NCBI RefSeq assembly: GCF_027352905.1
Contig: NZ_DAIEIF010000013.1
Coordinates: 117,817 to 181,816, forward strand
Direction: 5' to 3'
DNA from: Acidocella sp.
GTDB lineage: Bacteria > Pseudomonadota > Alphaproteobacteria > Acetobacterales > Acetobacteraceae
DNA length: 64,000 nt
Under the pieces are notes generated by a model. The model saw nothing but the letters and a program-made list of their open reading frames with translations. It made no database searches and was not told the DNA's origin. Positions 29,308-38,112 of the stretch are shown one piece after another (the stretch's first letter is position 1; each line of letters begins with the position of its first letter). A program made the translations under genes and the position numbers.

Positions 29308-30459
29308 TTACTCCGGCAATTCCAGCACCGCCTTGGCGAGTATGTTGCGCTGGATCTCATTGGAGCCGCCATAGATTGTCGATGGCCTTGCCTTGTAGAA
29401 GCTGGACAGGATGTCCACCCCAACATTGTTGATTTGCAGTGGCCCCACCGTGCCGCCATCGGGACCGGCAGCCTCGATCATCAGCTCGGTGATGCGCTGG
29501 AACGTCTCTGTTACCCATACTTTTAATATCGAGACATCGGAGCCCAGCGTCTCGCCACGCTTCAGCTGATCGGCGAAACGGGTATAAAGCGCCGCGTGAT
29601 CCTCCACGTCCAGCGCCGCCTGGGCGAAGCGGTCCCGGAACACCGGATCCTCGAAGGCGCCGCGCCCGCGCGCGAAGCCTTCCAATTGAATAAGAGCATT
29701 CTGCGCGAGGTTGGGCGAGCCGATGAAAATGCGCTCGAAGCTGAGCAGCGCCTTCGCCATCGTCCAGCCCTTGTTCATCTCGCCCACCAGATTCTCACGC
29801 GGCGTGCGGGCATTATCTAAAAATACCTCGCAAAACTCCTCTTCTCCCGCGAGCGTCTTGATCGGGCGCACCGTGATGCCGGGCTGATCCATCCGCGCCA
29901 GCAGGAAGCTAATGCCCTGCTGCTTTTTCGGCGCGTTGGGGTCCGTGCGCACCAGCATGAAAATATGGGTGGCGTCCTGGGCCATGGTCGTCCAGATTTT
30001 TTGGCCGTTGATGACGAACTCGTCTCCCTCCAGCACGGCCTGGGTACGCAGATTGGCGAGGTCGGAGCCTGCCCCCGGCTCGGAATAACCCTGACACCAA
30101 ATGGTTTCATAACTCAGAATGCGCGGCAACCAATGGTCCTTTTGCGCCTGGGTGCCAAAATGGAGGACCAGCGGCCCCACCATCTGCACGCCCATATCCA
30201 CGCCGCGGCTTACACCCAGACGCTGTTCTTCATCGTAGAGGATGAGTAGCTTCGCCGGGTTCAGCCCCATGCCGCCATATTCCGCCGGCCAGGCCGGCGC
30301 GCTCCAGCCCGCGGCGTGCAGCTTTTGCAGCCAAGGGCGAAGCTCGTGAATGCGCGGCCGATGGGCCGCGTGGCGCAGCGTGGCCGGATATTCGGTTTCG
30401 AGAAACCGCCGGACCTCCTGACGGAAATCGGCATCGCTCATATCGTTCCAGTTTTTCAT
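29308..30459 (-). CDS. Acyl-CoA dehydrogenase
   Basis: FAD-dependent alpha,beta-desaturation of an acyl-CoA. The 383-residue protein has the standard order: helical N-domain, CQGYSEPGAGSDLANLRTQA with KIWTTMAQDATHIFMLVRTD, then the C-terminal helical domain with the closing IYGGSNEIQRNILAKAVL. Its start overlaps the MaoC stop by 4 bp. Sequence cues resemble the wide-substrate FadE-like group acting on branched, terpenoid or sterol side-chain CoAs, but the substrate cannot be read from sequence. Confidence 0.9.
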   Translation of the reverse strand: MKNWNDMSDADFRQEVRRFLETEYPATLRHAAHRPRIHELRPWLQKLHAAGWSAPAWPAEYGGMGLNPAKLLILYDEEQRLGVSRGVDMGVQMVGPLVLHFGTQAQKDHWLPRILSYETIWCQGYSEPGAGSDLANLRTQAVLEGDEFVINGQKIWTTMAQDATHIFMLVRTDPNAPKKQQGISFLLARMDQPGITVRPIKTLAGEEEFCEVFLDNARTPRENLVGEMNKGWTMAKALLSFERIFIGSPNLAQNALIQLEGFARGRGAFEDPVFRDRFAQAALDVEDHAALYTRFADQLKRGETLGSDVSILKVWVTETFQRITELMIEAAGPDGGTVGPLQINNVGVDILSSFYKARPSTIYGGSNEIQRNILAKAVLELPE

Positions 30460-30920
30460 GATGTGGGTCCCGGCTCGCTCAAGGCGGGCTTGCGCTTCAT
30501 CATCGCCATGGATTGCGTGGTGAAAACCAACTCACCATCCGGATTTCGCGCTTCGATGGTGTATTGCAAAATTCCCCGATCGGGCTTGCTCCGCGATGGG
30601 GTGATGGCATTCACGATCAACTCCACATCCAGGGGCTCGTCTGGATGCACAGGCTTGAGCCAGCGAAAATTATCGAACCCCATCCCGCCGATATTGGCCA
30701 TGGTGGTCATCATTTCGGTCATGATCGGCTTGAAGACCTCGAGCAAGGTTTGGAATCCGGACGCGATCAGCCCGCCGTGAATTTTCGTGGCGTATTCCTC
30801 GTCCAGATGGAGTTGTTGCGGGTCCCACTCCCGGGCGAAACCCATGATCGATTCTTTGCTCATCGGCGCGGTCCGGAACCGGAAAACCTGACCGGCTTGA
30901 AAATCCTCGAGATATTTCAT
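30456..30920 (-). CDS. MaoC-like (R)-enoyl-CoA hydratase
   Basis: A 154-residue single-hotdog protein with the hydratase motif FAREWDPQQLHLDEEYA, whose aspartate and histidine form the catalytic pair, and IHGGLIASGFQT. Would hydrate the enoyl-CoA made by the neighbouring dehydrogenase. ATG 30920 has GAGGA just upstream and follows the preceding stop by one base; the longer frame overlaps the upstream gene. Confidence 0.85.
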   Translation of the reverse strand: MKYLEDFQAGQVFRFRTAPMSKESIMGFAREWDPQQLHLDEEYATKIHGGLIASGFQTLLEVFKPIMTEMMTTMANIGGMGFDNFRWLKPVHPDEPLDVELIVNAITPSRSKPDRGILQYTIEARNPDGELVFTTQSMAMMKRKPALSEPGPTS

Positions 30921-30921
30921 T

Positions 30922-31638
30922 TTATCCTCTAGTTGGCGCGAATCCCGCATCCACCCCTTCGGCTCCGCGCCCGGTGCGGTCGCGGCTGAACTCTCCCAGC
31001 TTTGGATAGGTCTCCCGGAATAATTGCAAATATTCCTCGACCGGCGGGTCTGCGAACACGCCGCGATCATTCACATATTCCATATGGCGGCGGTTCTTTT
31101 CGTCATATTCGTGGAACAGCGCGTCGTGATAGCCGTCAAAAATCAAGGGTTTGACGCCAAAGCGTTCGCAGAGCTCCATGTTGAAGGCCGGCGTTACCTT
31201 ATAAGGCTGGCCCTCCAGCCAAAGCTGGACATAGCCATGGAAGATGAAAAGATCGGTGCCCATCAACTCGCGCAGCTTGGGGGTGCTGAGATGATTGCGC
31301 ACATCCGCGAAGCCCAGCGCGGCGGGGATGCCGGCCGCACGCAGGCAGGCCGTCAACAAAATCGCTTTCGGCACGCAGAAGGAGGAGGCCATAGTGGCGA
31401 TGCGGCTGGCATAATAGCCTTCCGGCTCCAGCTCGAACGTGTAAGGGTCGTAGCGGATGTCGTCGCGCACCGCCTCGAACAGGCGTACGGCTTTTTCCCG
31501 GTCGGACGCATCACTCGCCAGGCTGGCCAGCGCCTTGTCCACAAAACCGCGCACCTCGGGGCTGTCGCTCTCCACGAAGCGGGTGGGTGAAAGAAATTTT
31601 TGGGCCTCTTCGGGCAAAATTTTTCTGGACCGTTCCAT
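30922..31638 (-). CDS. Transglutaminase-fold (cysteine protease-like) protein
   Basis: A 238-residue cytosolic protein with a transglutaminase-like core: cysteine in ASSFCVPKAILLTACLRAAG, then GIPAALGFADV and histidine in FHGYVQLWLEGQPYKVTPAFN. These match the Cys-His part of the triad in bacterial transglutaminase-like hydrolases. No signal peptide. It is the first gene of the operon with MaoC and acyl-CoA dehydrogenase, an unusual partner for acyl-CoA enzymes; amide or peptide-acyl hydrolysis is a guess. Preceded by the palindrome at 31659. Confidence 0.75.
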   Translation of the reverse strand: MERSRKILPEEAQKFLSPTRFVESDSPEVRGFVDKALASLASDASDREKAVRLFEAVRDDIRYDPYTFELEPEGYYASRIATMASSFCVPKAILLTACLRAAGIPAALGFADVRNHLSTPKLRELMGTDLFIFHGYVQLWLEGQPYKVTPAFNMELCERFGVKPLIFDGYHDALFHEYDEKNRRHMEYVNDRGVFADPPVEEYLQLFRETYPKLGEFSRDRTGRGAEGVDAGFAPTRG

Positions 31639-31658
31639 TATCAGGGCCTTCCCCTTAA

Positions 31659-31678
31659 AATCTAACAGATGTTAGATT
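31659..31678. promoter_or_regulatory. Perfect 8+8 bp palindrome, candidate TetR operator
   Basis: AATCTAAC-AGAT-GTTAGATT: two perfect 8-bp arms with a 4-bp spacer, in the 117-bp gap between the divergent transglutaminase-fold gene and the acyl-CoA ligase gene. Symmetry and position, 20 bp from the minus-strand start, fit a TetR operator, and the tandem TetR gene is in the same cluster. Direct binding is inferred. Confidence 0.6.
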
Positions 31679-31755
31679 GCGCTGGTGACGCCGCATCGTC
31701 AATGGCGATCACCGCCGCGTTTGGCTGCCTTAAATAATACGGATGAGGATAAAAA

Positions 31756-33441
31756 ATGAAGCCCTCCTATGTCGTCGGGGAAACGACGCCGCCGCTGTTC
31801 AACATGACCATCGGCGAGGCTCTCGAGCGAGCCGCGTCGAACTGGCCGGCGGGCGAGGCCCTGGTCTGTCCGGCGCAAGGGGCGCGTCTCACCTGGCGCG
31901 ATCTTGATCGCCGGGCTGGGGAGATCGCGGCGGGGTTTCTTGCCCGCGGGCTGAAGCCAGGCGAGCGGGTCGGCATCTGGTCGCTCAACCGGCTGGAATG
32001 GGTTCTTACCCAATTCGCCTGCGCCAAGGCGGGGTTGATCCTGGTCACGGTCAACCCGGCGTATCGGCTCTCGGAGCTGGAATATGCCCTCACCAAGGTG
32101 GATATGAACGCCATCGTCATATCTCCTCCTTTCAAGACCAGCGATTATGGCGGGATGATTTTGACCCTCGCGCCCGAGCTCGCCACCTCTTCCCCTGGCC
32201 AGCTGCGTTCCGGCCGCCTTCCCTTTTTGCGCCTCGTGGTACAGATGGGCGAGGAGCTCATTCCCGGCGCGCTCTCCTTCGCCGCGCTCGAGCAGGAAGG
32301 CCGGGCGGCGGGAGCCGAGGCGCTGAGGGCCGTGGCGGCGGGTTTGCGGCCCAGCGACCCGGTCAATATCCAATTCACGTCCGGCACCACCGGCGCCCCC
32401 AAGGGGGTCACGCTCAGCCATCATAATATATTGAATAACGGCTATATGATCGGCGGCTATCTCGGCCTCGCCCCGGATCAACGATTCTGCGTCCCGGTGC
32501 CGCTCTACCATTGCTTCGGCATGGTCGTGGGCAATCTCGCCTGCCTCACCCATGGCGCGGCGATCGTCCTGCCCGGCGAAGGCTTCGACCCGCTGGTCAC
32601 CCTGCAAACCCTGGCGGATGAGCGCTGCACCGTGGTGAACGGTGTTCCCACCATGTTCATCGCCGAGCTTGAGCATCCGCGTTTCGCGGAATTCGATCTG
32701 AGTTCCATGCGCTCGGGGATCATGGGAGGCAGTCCTTGCCCGATTGAGGTGATGCGTAAGGTGATTAGCCAGATGCACGCCCCCGATATGACCATCGGCT
32801 ATGGCATGACGGAGACGTCCCCCGCCAGCTTCCAGACTTCCCCGGATGACCCGCTGGAGCGCCGCGTTTCCACCATCGGCCGGGTTCATCCCCATGCGGA
32901 GGCCAAGATCATCGACACGGCCACGGGCGCCATTGTGCCTTGCGGAACGCCGGGAGAATTATGCGTGCGCGGCTACGCGGTTATGCTCGGCTATTGGAAT
33001 GACGAGGCGCAGACCGCCAAGGCCATCGACGCCGAGGGGTGGATGCATACCGGCGACCTCGCCGTGCTGGACGAGGATGGATATTGCCAGATCGTGGGGC
33101 GGATCAAGGACATGGTCATCCGGGGCGGCGAGAACCTCTACCCCAGAGAGATCGAGGAATATCTCTACACCCATCCTAAAATTATGGATGTTCAAGTATT
33201 TGGGGTGCCGGATGAGCGGTATGGCGAGGAATTATGCGCCTGGGTCATCCTGCGCGAAGGGCAGGAGATGAACGCCGAGGAGTTGCGCGCCTTCTGCCGG
33301 GGGCAAATCGCCCATCATAAAATTCCGCGCTACGTTAAATTCGTGGCCGAAATGCCGACAACCGTGACCGGCAAGATCCAGAAATTCCGGATGCGGGAAA
33401 TGATGGTGGAGGAGCTGAGCGCTATCGGCCTGACCGGCTAG
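31756..33441 (+). CDS. Acyl-CoA ligase (AMP-forming, FadD-like)
   Basis: Activates a carboxylic acid to its CoA thioester via an acyl-AMP. The 561-residue protein has the P-loop-like [68 protein letters not shown] and the C-terminal catalytic lysine in [15 protein letters not shown]. Groups by eye with medium/long-chain FadD-type ligases. Divergent from the operon that would process its product. Confidence 0.92.
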   Translation: MKPSYVVGETTPPLFNMTIGEALERAASNWPAGEALVCPAQGARLTWRDLDRRAGEIAAGFLARGLKPGERVGIWSLNRLEWVLTQFACAKAGLILVTVNPAYRLSELEYALTKVDMNAIVISPPFKTSDYGGMILTLAPELATSSPGQLRSGRLPFLRLVVQMGEELIPGALSFAALEQEGRAAGAEALRAVAAGLRPSDPVNIQFTSGTTGAPKGVTLSHHNILNNGYMIGGYLGLAPDQRFCVPVPLYHCFGMVVGNLACLTHGAAIVLPGEGFDPLVTLQTLADERCTVVNGVPTMFIAELEHPRFAEFDLSSMRSGIMGGSPCPIEVMRKVISQMHAPDMTIGYGMTETSPASFQTSPDDPLERRVSTIGRVHPHAEAKIIDTATGAIVPCGTPGELCVRGYAVMLGYWNDEAQTAKAIDAEGWMHTGDLAVLDEDGYCQIVGRIKDMVIRGGENLYPREIEEYLYTHPKIMDVQVFGVPDERYGEELCAWVILREGQEMNAEELRAFCRGQIAHHKIPRYVKFVAEMPTTVTGKIQKFRMREMMVEELSAIGLTG

Positions 33442-33465
33442 CGCGGTGCCCCAGGCGGCGCTTTT
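33440..33465 (+). terminator. Possible short terminator after the acyl-CoA ligase
   Basis: AGCGC ... GCGCT can pair across a 13-base loop that itself contains GCC/GGC, and is followed by TTTT. It begins at the stop codon. The stem is only 5 bp, so strength is doubtful. Confidence 0.3.
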
Positions 33466-33584
33466 GGCAACGCAGCCACCCTCCTGTTTTTCCTTCGCGG
33501 CTCTGGCCTTTTCCGGTGAAGCCGGTATTAAGCCCTTTCGCCCGGCCACGCGCCGGATAAGTTCAAGGAAGCCGAGGTGAGCCG

Positions 33585-36305
33585 ATGCCGGTGCCGTTTT
33601 CCGCCGAGGATTTTGATCGCATCTTCGATTCGGCCATTATCCGCCGGGCGCAGAGCGTTCTCGCGCTCGGTTTCGTGAAGGATGTGGCGCTGAGCGGCGA
33701 CACCATCGAGGGTGTGGTCGAGGATATGGACGGCACGCGGCGCGTTACCACGCTCACCCCCGAGAGAAAGGGCAGCCGCATCTCCTTCGCGGAGCGGGAA
33801 TGCTCCTGTGGGGAGCGGGGCTGCCGCCATCTGGCCGCCACCGCCCTCGCGGCCCTCGCGAAATTTCCGGCGCTGCGCAAACCCGCGCCGGCCTCGGTGA
33901 TCGATAGCTTTATTCCCATTCGGGAGCCGAACCATACCCCGCCCCCCGCGCGTCCGCGCCCCACGGGCCGGCGCGCCCGCCCGCCCGCCACCCTGCTGGC
34001 CGTTACGCCGGAGGCGCCCGAGCCGGGGGGGACGGTGCTGGAGCGCCCGGCCGTGCCGGTGCTGCGCCTGCGCCGGGTGCATGGGCCGGACGAATTCAAC
34101 CGTCAGCGTATGATCGATGTCCTCACCCTGGATTTCGACTATGGCGGGGTGAGGGTGGATGGGGCCGATGAGAGCCCCTTCATCCGGGTGCGTTCCGGCG
34201 GCCAGATCGCCTTCATCCGCCGCGATCCGGCGGCGGAGGCAGCGGCGCTCGACCTGCTGCGCCCGGACGGCTTCGTGCAGATGCGGGTGGCGGATGGCAA
34301 ATCCGCCCGGGGCCAGCGGGTATTGGTCTTTCGCGGCGAGGAGGCCGCCGCCAAATGGCACCATTTCGTCGCGGTGCGCGTGCCGGAACTCACGGCGTTG
34401 GGTTGGCATAGCCAGATCGACGCCAATTTCGGCCCGCAAATGGCTGATCAGGTCGGCAGCCTTGATATGGTGGTGCAGGACGGGGAAAAGGGCAGCTTCT
34501 CGCTCGAATTCGGCATCGAGATCGATGGCGAGCGCCACCCTCTTCTCCCCATTCTCGAAAACCTGCTGGCGCGCGGCGGCATCGAGGCGGCGCAGATCGT
34601 CGAGGGCGAGATCATCACCTCGCTCGAGGATGGGCGCGTCATCAAACTGCCGGAGGACCGCATCCGGCGCTTGCTCGCGGTCATGGGCGATCTGATCGAG
34701 GCCGCCGGCCGCACGGCGGAGAAACATCTGGTGCTGCCGGTGGGCGCCGCGGCCACCGTGCTGGACCTTGAGGAGGTGCTCACCACTTCCTGGCAGAACG
34801 CGGCGGATATCGAGGCTTATGTCGAGCGCTTCCGGGGCGAGCCGGAGATCATCCCGGTCGAGGTTCCGGCGGCGTTCCGGGGGGCGCTGCGTCCCTATCA
34901 GCAGCAGGGCGTGGACTGGCTCCAGCATCTCGCCAGCCACGGCTTGGGCGCGTTCCTGGCGGATGACATGGGCCTCGGCAAGACGGCGCAGACCATCGCC
35001 CATATTTGCGTGGAGCATGCGGAAGGGCGGCTGACCTCTCCAGCCCTGATCGTCGTTCCCACCTCGCTGGTGGCCAACTGGACGGCGGAGCTGCGCAAAT
35101 TTGCCCCGCATCTGAAAATCGAGGTGCTGCACGGCATGGAGCGGCACGAAAAACGCAAAAACCTCGACGAGGTGCAGGTGGTTATCACCACCTACACGGT
35201 GTTGACCCGCGACATCGAATTCATGCGGCCCTTGCCCTGGCACATGGCGGTGCTGGACGAGGCCCAGGCGATCAAATCCCCCGAGGCGCGAGCCACCCGC
35301 GCGGTCTGCCAGCTCAAGGCGACCCATAAAATCTGCCTTTCCGGCACCCCGATCGAAAACAATCTTGATGAATTATGGTCGCAATTCGCTTTTCTCATGC
35401 CAGGTCTTCTGGGTGACCGGCGGGGTTTCACCAAGCGTTTCCGCACACCCATCGAGAAAAATGGCGATCCGGAGGTGCGGGCGCAGCTGATCCACCGCAT
35501 CCAGCCCTTTATCCTGCGCCGGACCAAGCAGGAAGTCGCGACGGAATTGCCGCCCAAACACACGATCCTGCGGCGCATCTCTCTCGCCCCGGACCAGCGG
35601 GCGCTGTACGAGACGATACGCGGCACGCTCTATGAGACCGTGAAGGAGCAGATGGCCGAGCGCACCCTGGCGCAAAGCCGGGTCATCGTCCTCGATGCGC
35701 TGTTGAAATTACGGCAGGCCTGTTGCGATCCGCGCCTGGTGAAGCTCGGCAATGGGCGCGGCACGGAAAGCTCGGCCAAGCTCGACGATCTGATGGAGAT
35801 GGTAGGCGAGCTCATTCCCGAGGGGCGGCGTATTCTGGTCTTTTCCCAATTCACCTCGATGCTCGACCTCATCAAGCCGCGCCTGGCGGAGGCGGGCATT
35901 TCCTTTGTCGAGCTGCGCGGCGATACGCGCGACCGCGCCACCCCGGTGCGCCGTTTCGAGGCGGGGGAAGTCCCGCTCTTCCTCATCTCGCTGAAGGCGG
36001 GCGGGCGCGGCCTTAATCTCACCTCGGCGGATACGGTTATCCATTACGACCCGTGGTGGAACCCGGCGGTCGAGGCCCAGGCCTCCGACCGGGCGCACCG
36101 CATCGGCCAGACCAAATCCGTCTTCGTCTACAAGCTCATCGCCTCGGATACGGTGGAGGAGCGGATTTTGGAATTACAGCAGCGCAAGGCGGAGCTGGCG
36201 AGCATCGCCTTCCAGGAGGGAGGCGGTCTGGCCTTCAATGCCGAGGATATCGACTTTCTGTTCGGCCAGGCGGAGCAGATGGAACCCGAGGCCGAGGCGG
36301 CCTGA
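33585..36305 (+). CDS. SNF2-family helicase with N-terminal SWIM zinc finger
   Basis: A 906-residue Swi2/Snf2 ATPase. A SWIM finger lies near residue 65 (CSCGERGCRH), then a proline-rich linker and an uncharacterised region. The SNF2 core follows: LRPYQQQGVDWLQ, Walker A DDMGLGKTAQT, DEAQAIKSPEARATRA, SGTPIENNLDELWSQFAFL, and the C-terminal lobe FLISLKAGGRGLNLTSAD and SDRAHRIGQTKSVFVYKLIA. Members translocate on DNA to remodel protein-DNA or polymerase complexes (compare RapA). No partner gene is adjacent. Confidence 0.9.
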   Translation: MPVPFSAEDFDRIFDSAIIRRAQSVLALGFVKDVALSGDTIEGVVEDMDGTRRVTTLTPERKGSRISFAERECSCGERGCRHLAATALAALAKFPALRKPAPASVIDSFIPIREPNHTPPPARPRPTGRRARPPATLLAVTPEAPEPGGTVLERPAVPVLRLRRVHGPDEFNRQRMIDVLTLDFDYGGVRVDGADESPFIRVRSGGQIAFIRRDPAAEAAALDLLRPDGFVQMRVADGKSARGQRVLVFRGEEAAAKWHHFVAVRVPELTALGWHSQIDANFGPQMADQVGSLDMVVQDGEKGSFSLEFGIEIDGERHPLLPILENLLARGGIEAAQIVEGEIITSLEDGRVIKLPEDRIRRLLAVMGDLIEAAGRTAEKHLVLPVGAAATVLDLEEVLTTSWQNAADIEAYVERFRGEPEIIPVEVPAAFRGALRPYQQQGVDWLQHLASHGLGAFLADDMGLGKTAQTIAHICVEHAEGRLTSPALIVVPTSLVANWTAELRKFAPHLKIEVLHGMERHEKRKNLDEVQVVITTYTVLTRDIEFMRPLPWHMAVLDEAQAIKSPEARATRAVCQLKATHKICLSGTPIENNLDELWSQFAFLMPGLLGDRRGFTKRFRTPIEKNGDPEVRAQLIHRIQPFILRRTKQEVATELPPKHTILRRISLAPDQRALYETIRGTLYETVKEQMAERTLAQSRVIVLDALLKLRQACCDPRLVKLGNGRGTESSAKLDDLMEMVGELIPEGRRILVFSQFTSMLDLIKPRLAEAGISFVELRGDTRDRATPVRRFEAGEVPLFLISLKAGGRGLNLTSADTVIHYDPWWNPAVEAQASDRAHRIGQTKSVFVYKLIASDTVEERILELQQRKAELASIAFQEGGGLAFNAEDIDFLFGQAEQMEPEAEAA

Positions 36306-36382
36306 CCCTGCTCCTTACCGGACATGGTGGATTTTGAGGGTGGACTCCCCATCTCTGGCCTCGGCCGGAATAAGGAGTTCCC

Positions 36383-37495
36383 ATGACCGATCATACGAAA
36401 TCTCCCGTCCTCCAACCCTTCGCCTTGGGAGACATGCAGCTTGCCAACCGCGTGGTGATGGCGCCGCTGACGCGTAGCCGCTCGAGCGAGGAGGGCGTGC
36501 CTCCGCCCTTTGCCGCTGATTATTACGGGCAACGCGCCGAGGCCGGACTCATCATTAGTGAGGCGACCAATATTTCACCCCAGGCGCGGGGTTACGCTCT
36601 TACGCCCGGCATATGGACAGACGCCCAGGTGGAAAGCTGGCAACGCGTCACCCGCGCGGTGCATCGGCGGAATGGCCGGATTTTCCTGCAGCTCTGGCAT
36701 ACGGGGCGGCTTTCCCATCCGGATTTGCACGGGGGCGCGCTGCCCGTGGCGCCCTCGGCCATCAAGCCCGCCGGCCAGGCCTTCACCAGTTCCGGGCTGA
36801 AGGATTTTGTCACGCCGCGCGCGCTGGAAACGGACGAGATCCCCGCCATCGTCGAGGATTACCGCCACGCCGCCAAGAAAGCGAAGGAGGCGGGGTTCGA
36901 TGGCGTGGAGGTTCATTCCGCCAATAATTATCTGCTAGAGCAGTTCATCCGCGACAGTACCAACCGCAGGACGGACTGTTATGGCGGCTCTATCGAAAAC
37001 CGCTTGCGTTTTCCCCTGGAGGTGGTGCGGGCCGTCGTGGAGGTTTGGGGCCCCCAGCGTGTGGGAATCCGGATTTCCCCCTCGACCACCATGCCTGGCG
37101 AAAGTCCCATGGATTCCAACCCGATGGCGACCTACGGCACCTATGTGGATGCGCTCTCGCAAACCGGTTTGCTCTATATCCATTGTATAGAGGGGACGAC
37201 CCAGCTTTCCCGCGACCCGGCCGGGGTCGATTTTCCGGCGCTCCGCCGGCGTTTTCGCGGTGCCTATATGGCCAACAACCAGTACACACTGGCTTTGGCC
37301 GAGGAGATGCTGGCGGCGGGAAAGGCCGATCTCTTCAGTTTCGGACGGCCATTCATCGCCAACCCTGATCTCGTTTTCCGGCTGCGAACCGGCGCGCCCC
37401 TGGCAGAGGCGCCCAAGGAGTACTGGTACGGCGATGGCAAGACCGGATATTCGGACTGGCCGGGCATGGAAGGTCAAATCCGCGTCGAGGTTTGA
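36383..37495 (+). CDS. Old Yellow Enzyme-family alkene reductase (FMN)
   Basis: A 370-residue FMN-binding TIM barrel of the NemA/OYE group that reduces activated C=C bonds (enones, nitro compounds) with NAD(P)H. Signatures: APLTRSRS near residue 30, LQLWHTGRLSHP, VEVHSANNYLLEQFIRDSTN with the substrate-binding His-Asn pair, and FGRPFIANPDLV. AAGGAG lies 5 bp before the ATG. Not clearly linked to its neighbours. Confidence 0.92.
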   Translation: MTDHTKSPVLQPFALGDMQLANRVVMAPLTRSRSSEEGVPPPFAADYYGQRAEAGLIISEATNISPQARGYALTPGIWTDAQVESWQRVTRAVHRRNGRIFLQLWHTGRLSHPDLHGGALPVAPSAIKPAGQAFTSSGLKDFVTPRALETDEIPAIVEDYRHAAKKAKEAGFDGVEVHSANNYLLEQFIRDSTNRRTDCYGGSIENRLRFPLEVVRAVVEVWGPQRVGIRISPSTTMPGESPMDSNPMATYGTYVDALSQTGLLYIHCIEGTTQLSRDPAGVDFPALRRRFRGAYMANNQYTLALAEEMLAAGKADLFSFGRPFIANPDLVFRLRTGAPLAEAPKEYWYGDGKTGYSDWPGMEGQIRVEV

Positions 37496-37520
37496 CCTCT
37501 TATCCAATGGCGGGTGAAAT

Positions 37521-37551
37521 CATGGCGCGGAGGCTGGATTCCCGCGCCATG
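37521..37551. other. 10-bp perfect stem-loop between the OYE gene and tRNA-Thr
   Basis: CATGGCGCGG (37521-37530) and CCGCGCCATG (37542-37551) are perfect complements around an 11-base loop. No T-run follows, so it is not a standard intrinsic terminator; it may end the reductase mRNA or act as an operator for the tRNA gene. A second, weaker stem (CGGAAGCG/CGCTTCCG) lies just downstream. Confidence 0.45.
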
Positions 37552-37619
37552 CCATGCGATAGAGCGCCGGAAGCGACCCGAGCCGCCGCTGGGGCCGCTT
37601 CCGTTCGCGAGAATGATGG

Positions 37620-37694
<75 letters not shown>

Positions 37695-37830
37695 GTGCAA
37701 TTAATCAATGGCTTATGTCGGCATCGGCCTGCTAGCGGCCTCGTGGTTGGATGACGACCGCCACTAACAATCAGCGATTGGCGCAAATAACGGATTTTCA
37801 ACCATCGACAAATATCGCCGGACGGGAAAC

Positions 37831-37904
37831 TGGAGCGGGTAGCGGGAATCGAACCCGCGCGTTCAGCTTGGGAAGCTGACAGGCTACCATTACATCATAC
37901 CCGC
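37831..37904 (-). tRNA. tRNA-Gly (anticodon CCC)
   Basis: On the minus strand: acceptor GCGGGTA/TACCCGC, anticodon stem TCAGC/GCTGA with loop TTCCCAA (anticodon CCC, reads GGG), T arm GCGGG/CCCGC with TTCGATT. Discriminator T and encoded CCA. Points away from metZ. Confidence 0.95.
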
Positions 37905-37961
37905 CCGTGACCCGTTCATAATCCGCCGGCATTGACCGCGCAACCCATCCGGCGTAGGCGG

Positions 37962-38045
37962 AAGCCACCTCGTGATTTGTCCGGCCGGATTGCGGCGAGG
38001 CTTCCCTGTCCGGGAAGAAGCAAAACAAACGCGCTAAAGAGGCTT
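37962..38045 (+). ncRNA. SAM-II-type riboswitch upstream of metZ
   Basis: P1 is CCTCG (37968-37972) pairing with CGAGG (37996-38000). Its loop starts with TGATTTG and ends GGATTGCGG, the conserved SAM-II loop bases, and the pseudoknot strand GCTAAAGAGG follows at 38033-38042, about 30 bases downstream as in the metA motif. SAM-II elements occur in alphaproteobacteria ahead of metA/metX/metZ and lower expression when S-adenosylmethionine is abundant. A GC-rich stretch and T5 (38066-38070) follow and might act as a terminator before the ATG at 38113. Confidence 0.8.
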
Positions 38046-38112
38046 GCCGCGCGCCGCTGCGCCGGTTTTTCTCCCGTGGCCGGACGCGAACGCTGCAAAC
38101 GGGGACGAAACC

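Noticed and set aside
33528..35327. 600-codon minus-strand frame opposite the SNF2 gene
   Set aside because: Shadow frame with no recognisable domain; SNF2 motifs are continuous on the plus strand.
37521..37551. Intrinsic terminator for the OYE gene
   Set aside because: Strong stem but no T-run after it on either strand, so it was listed only as a stem-loop.
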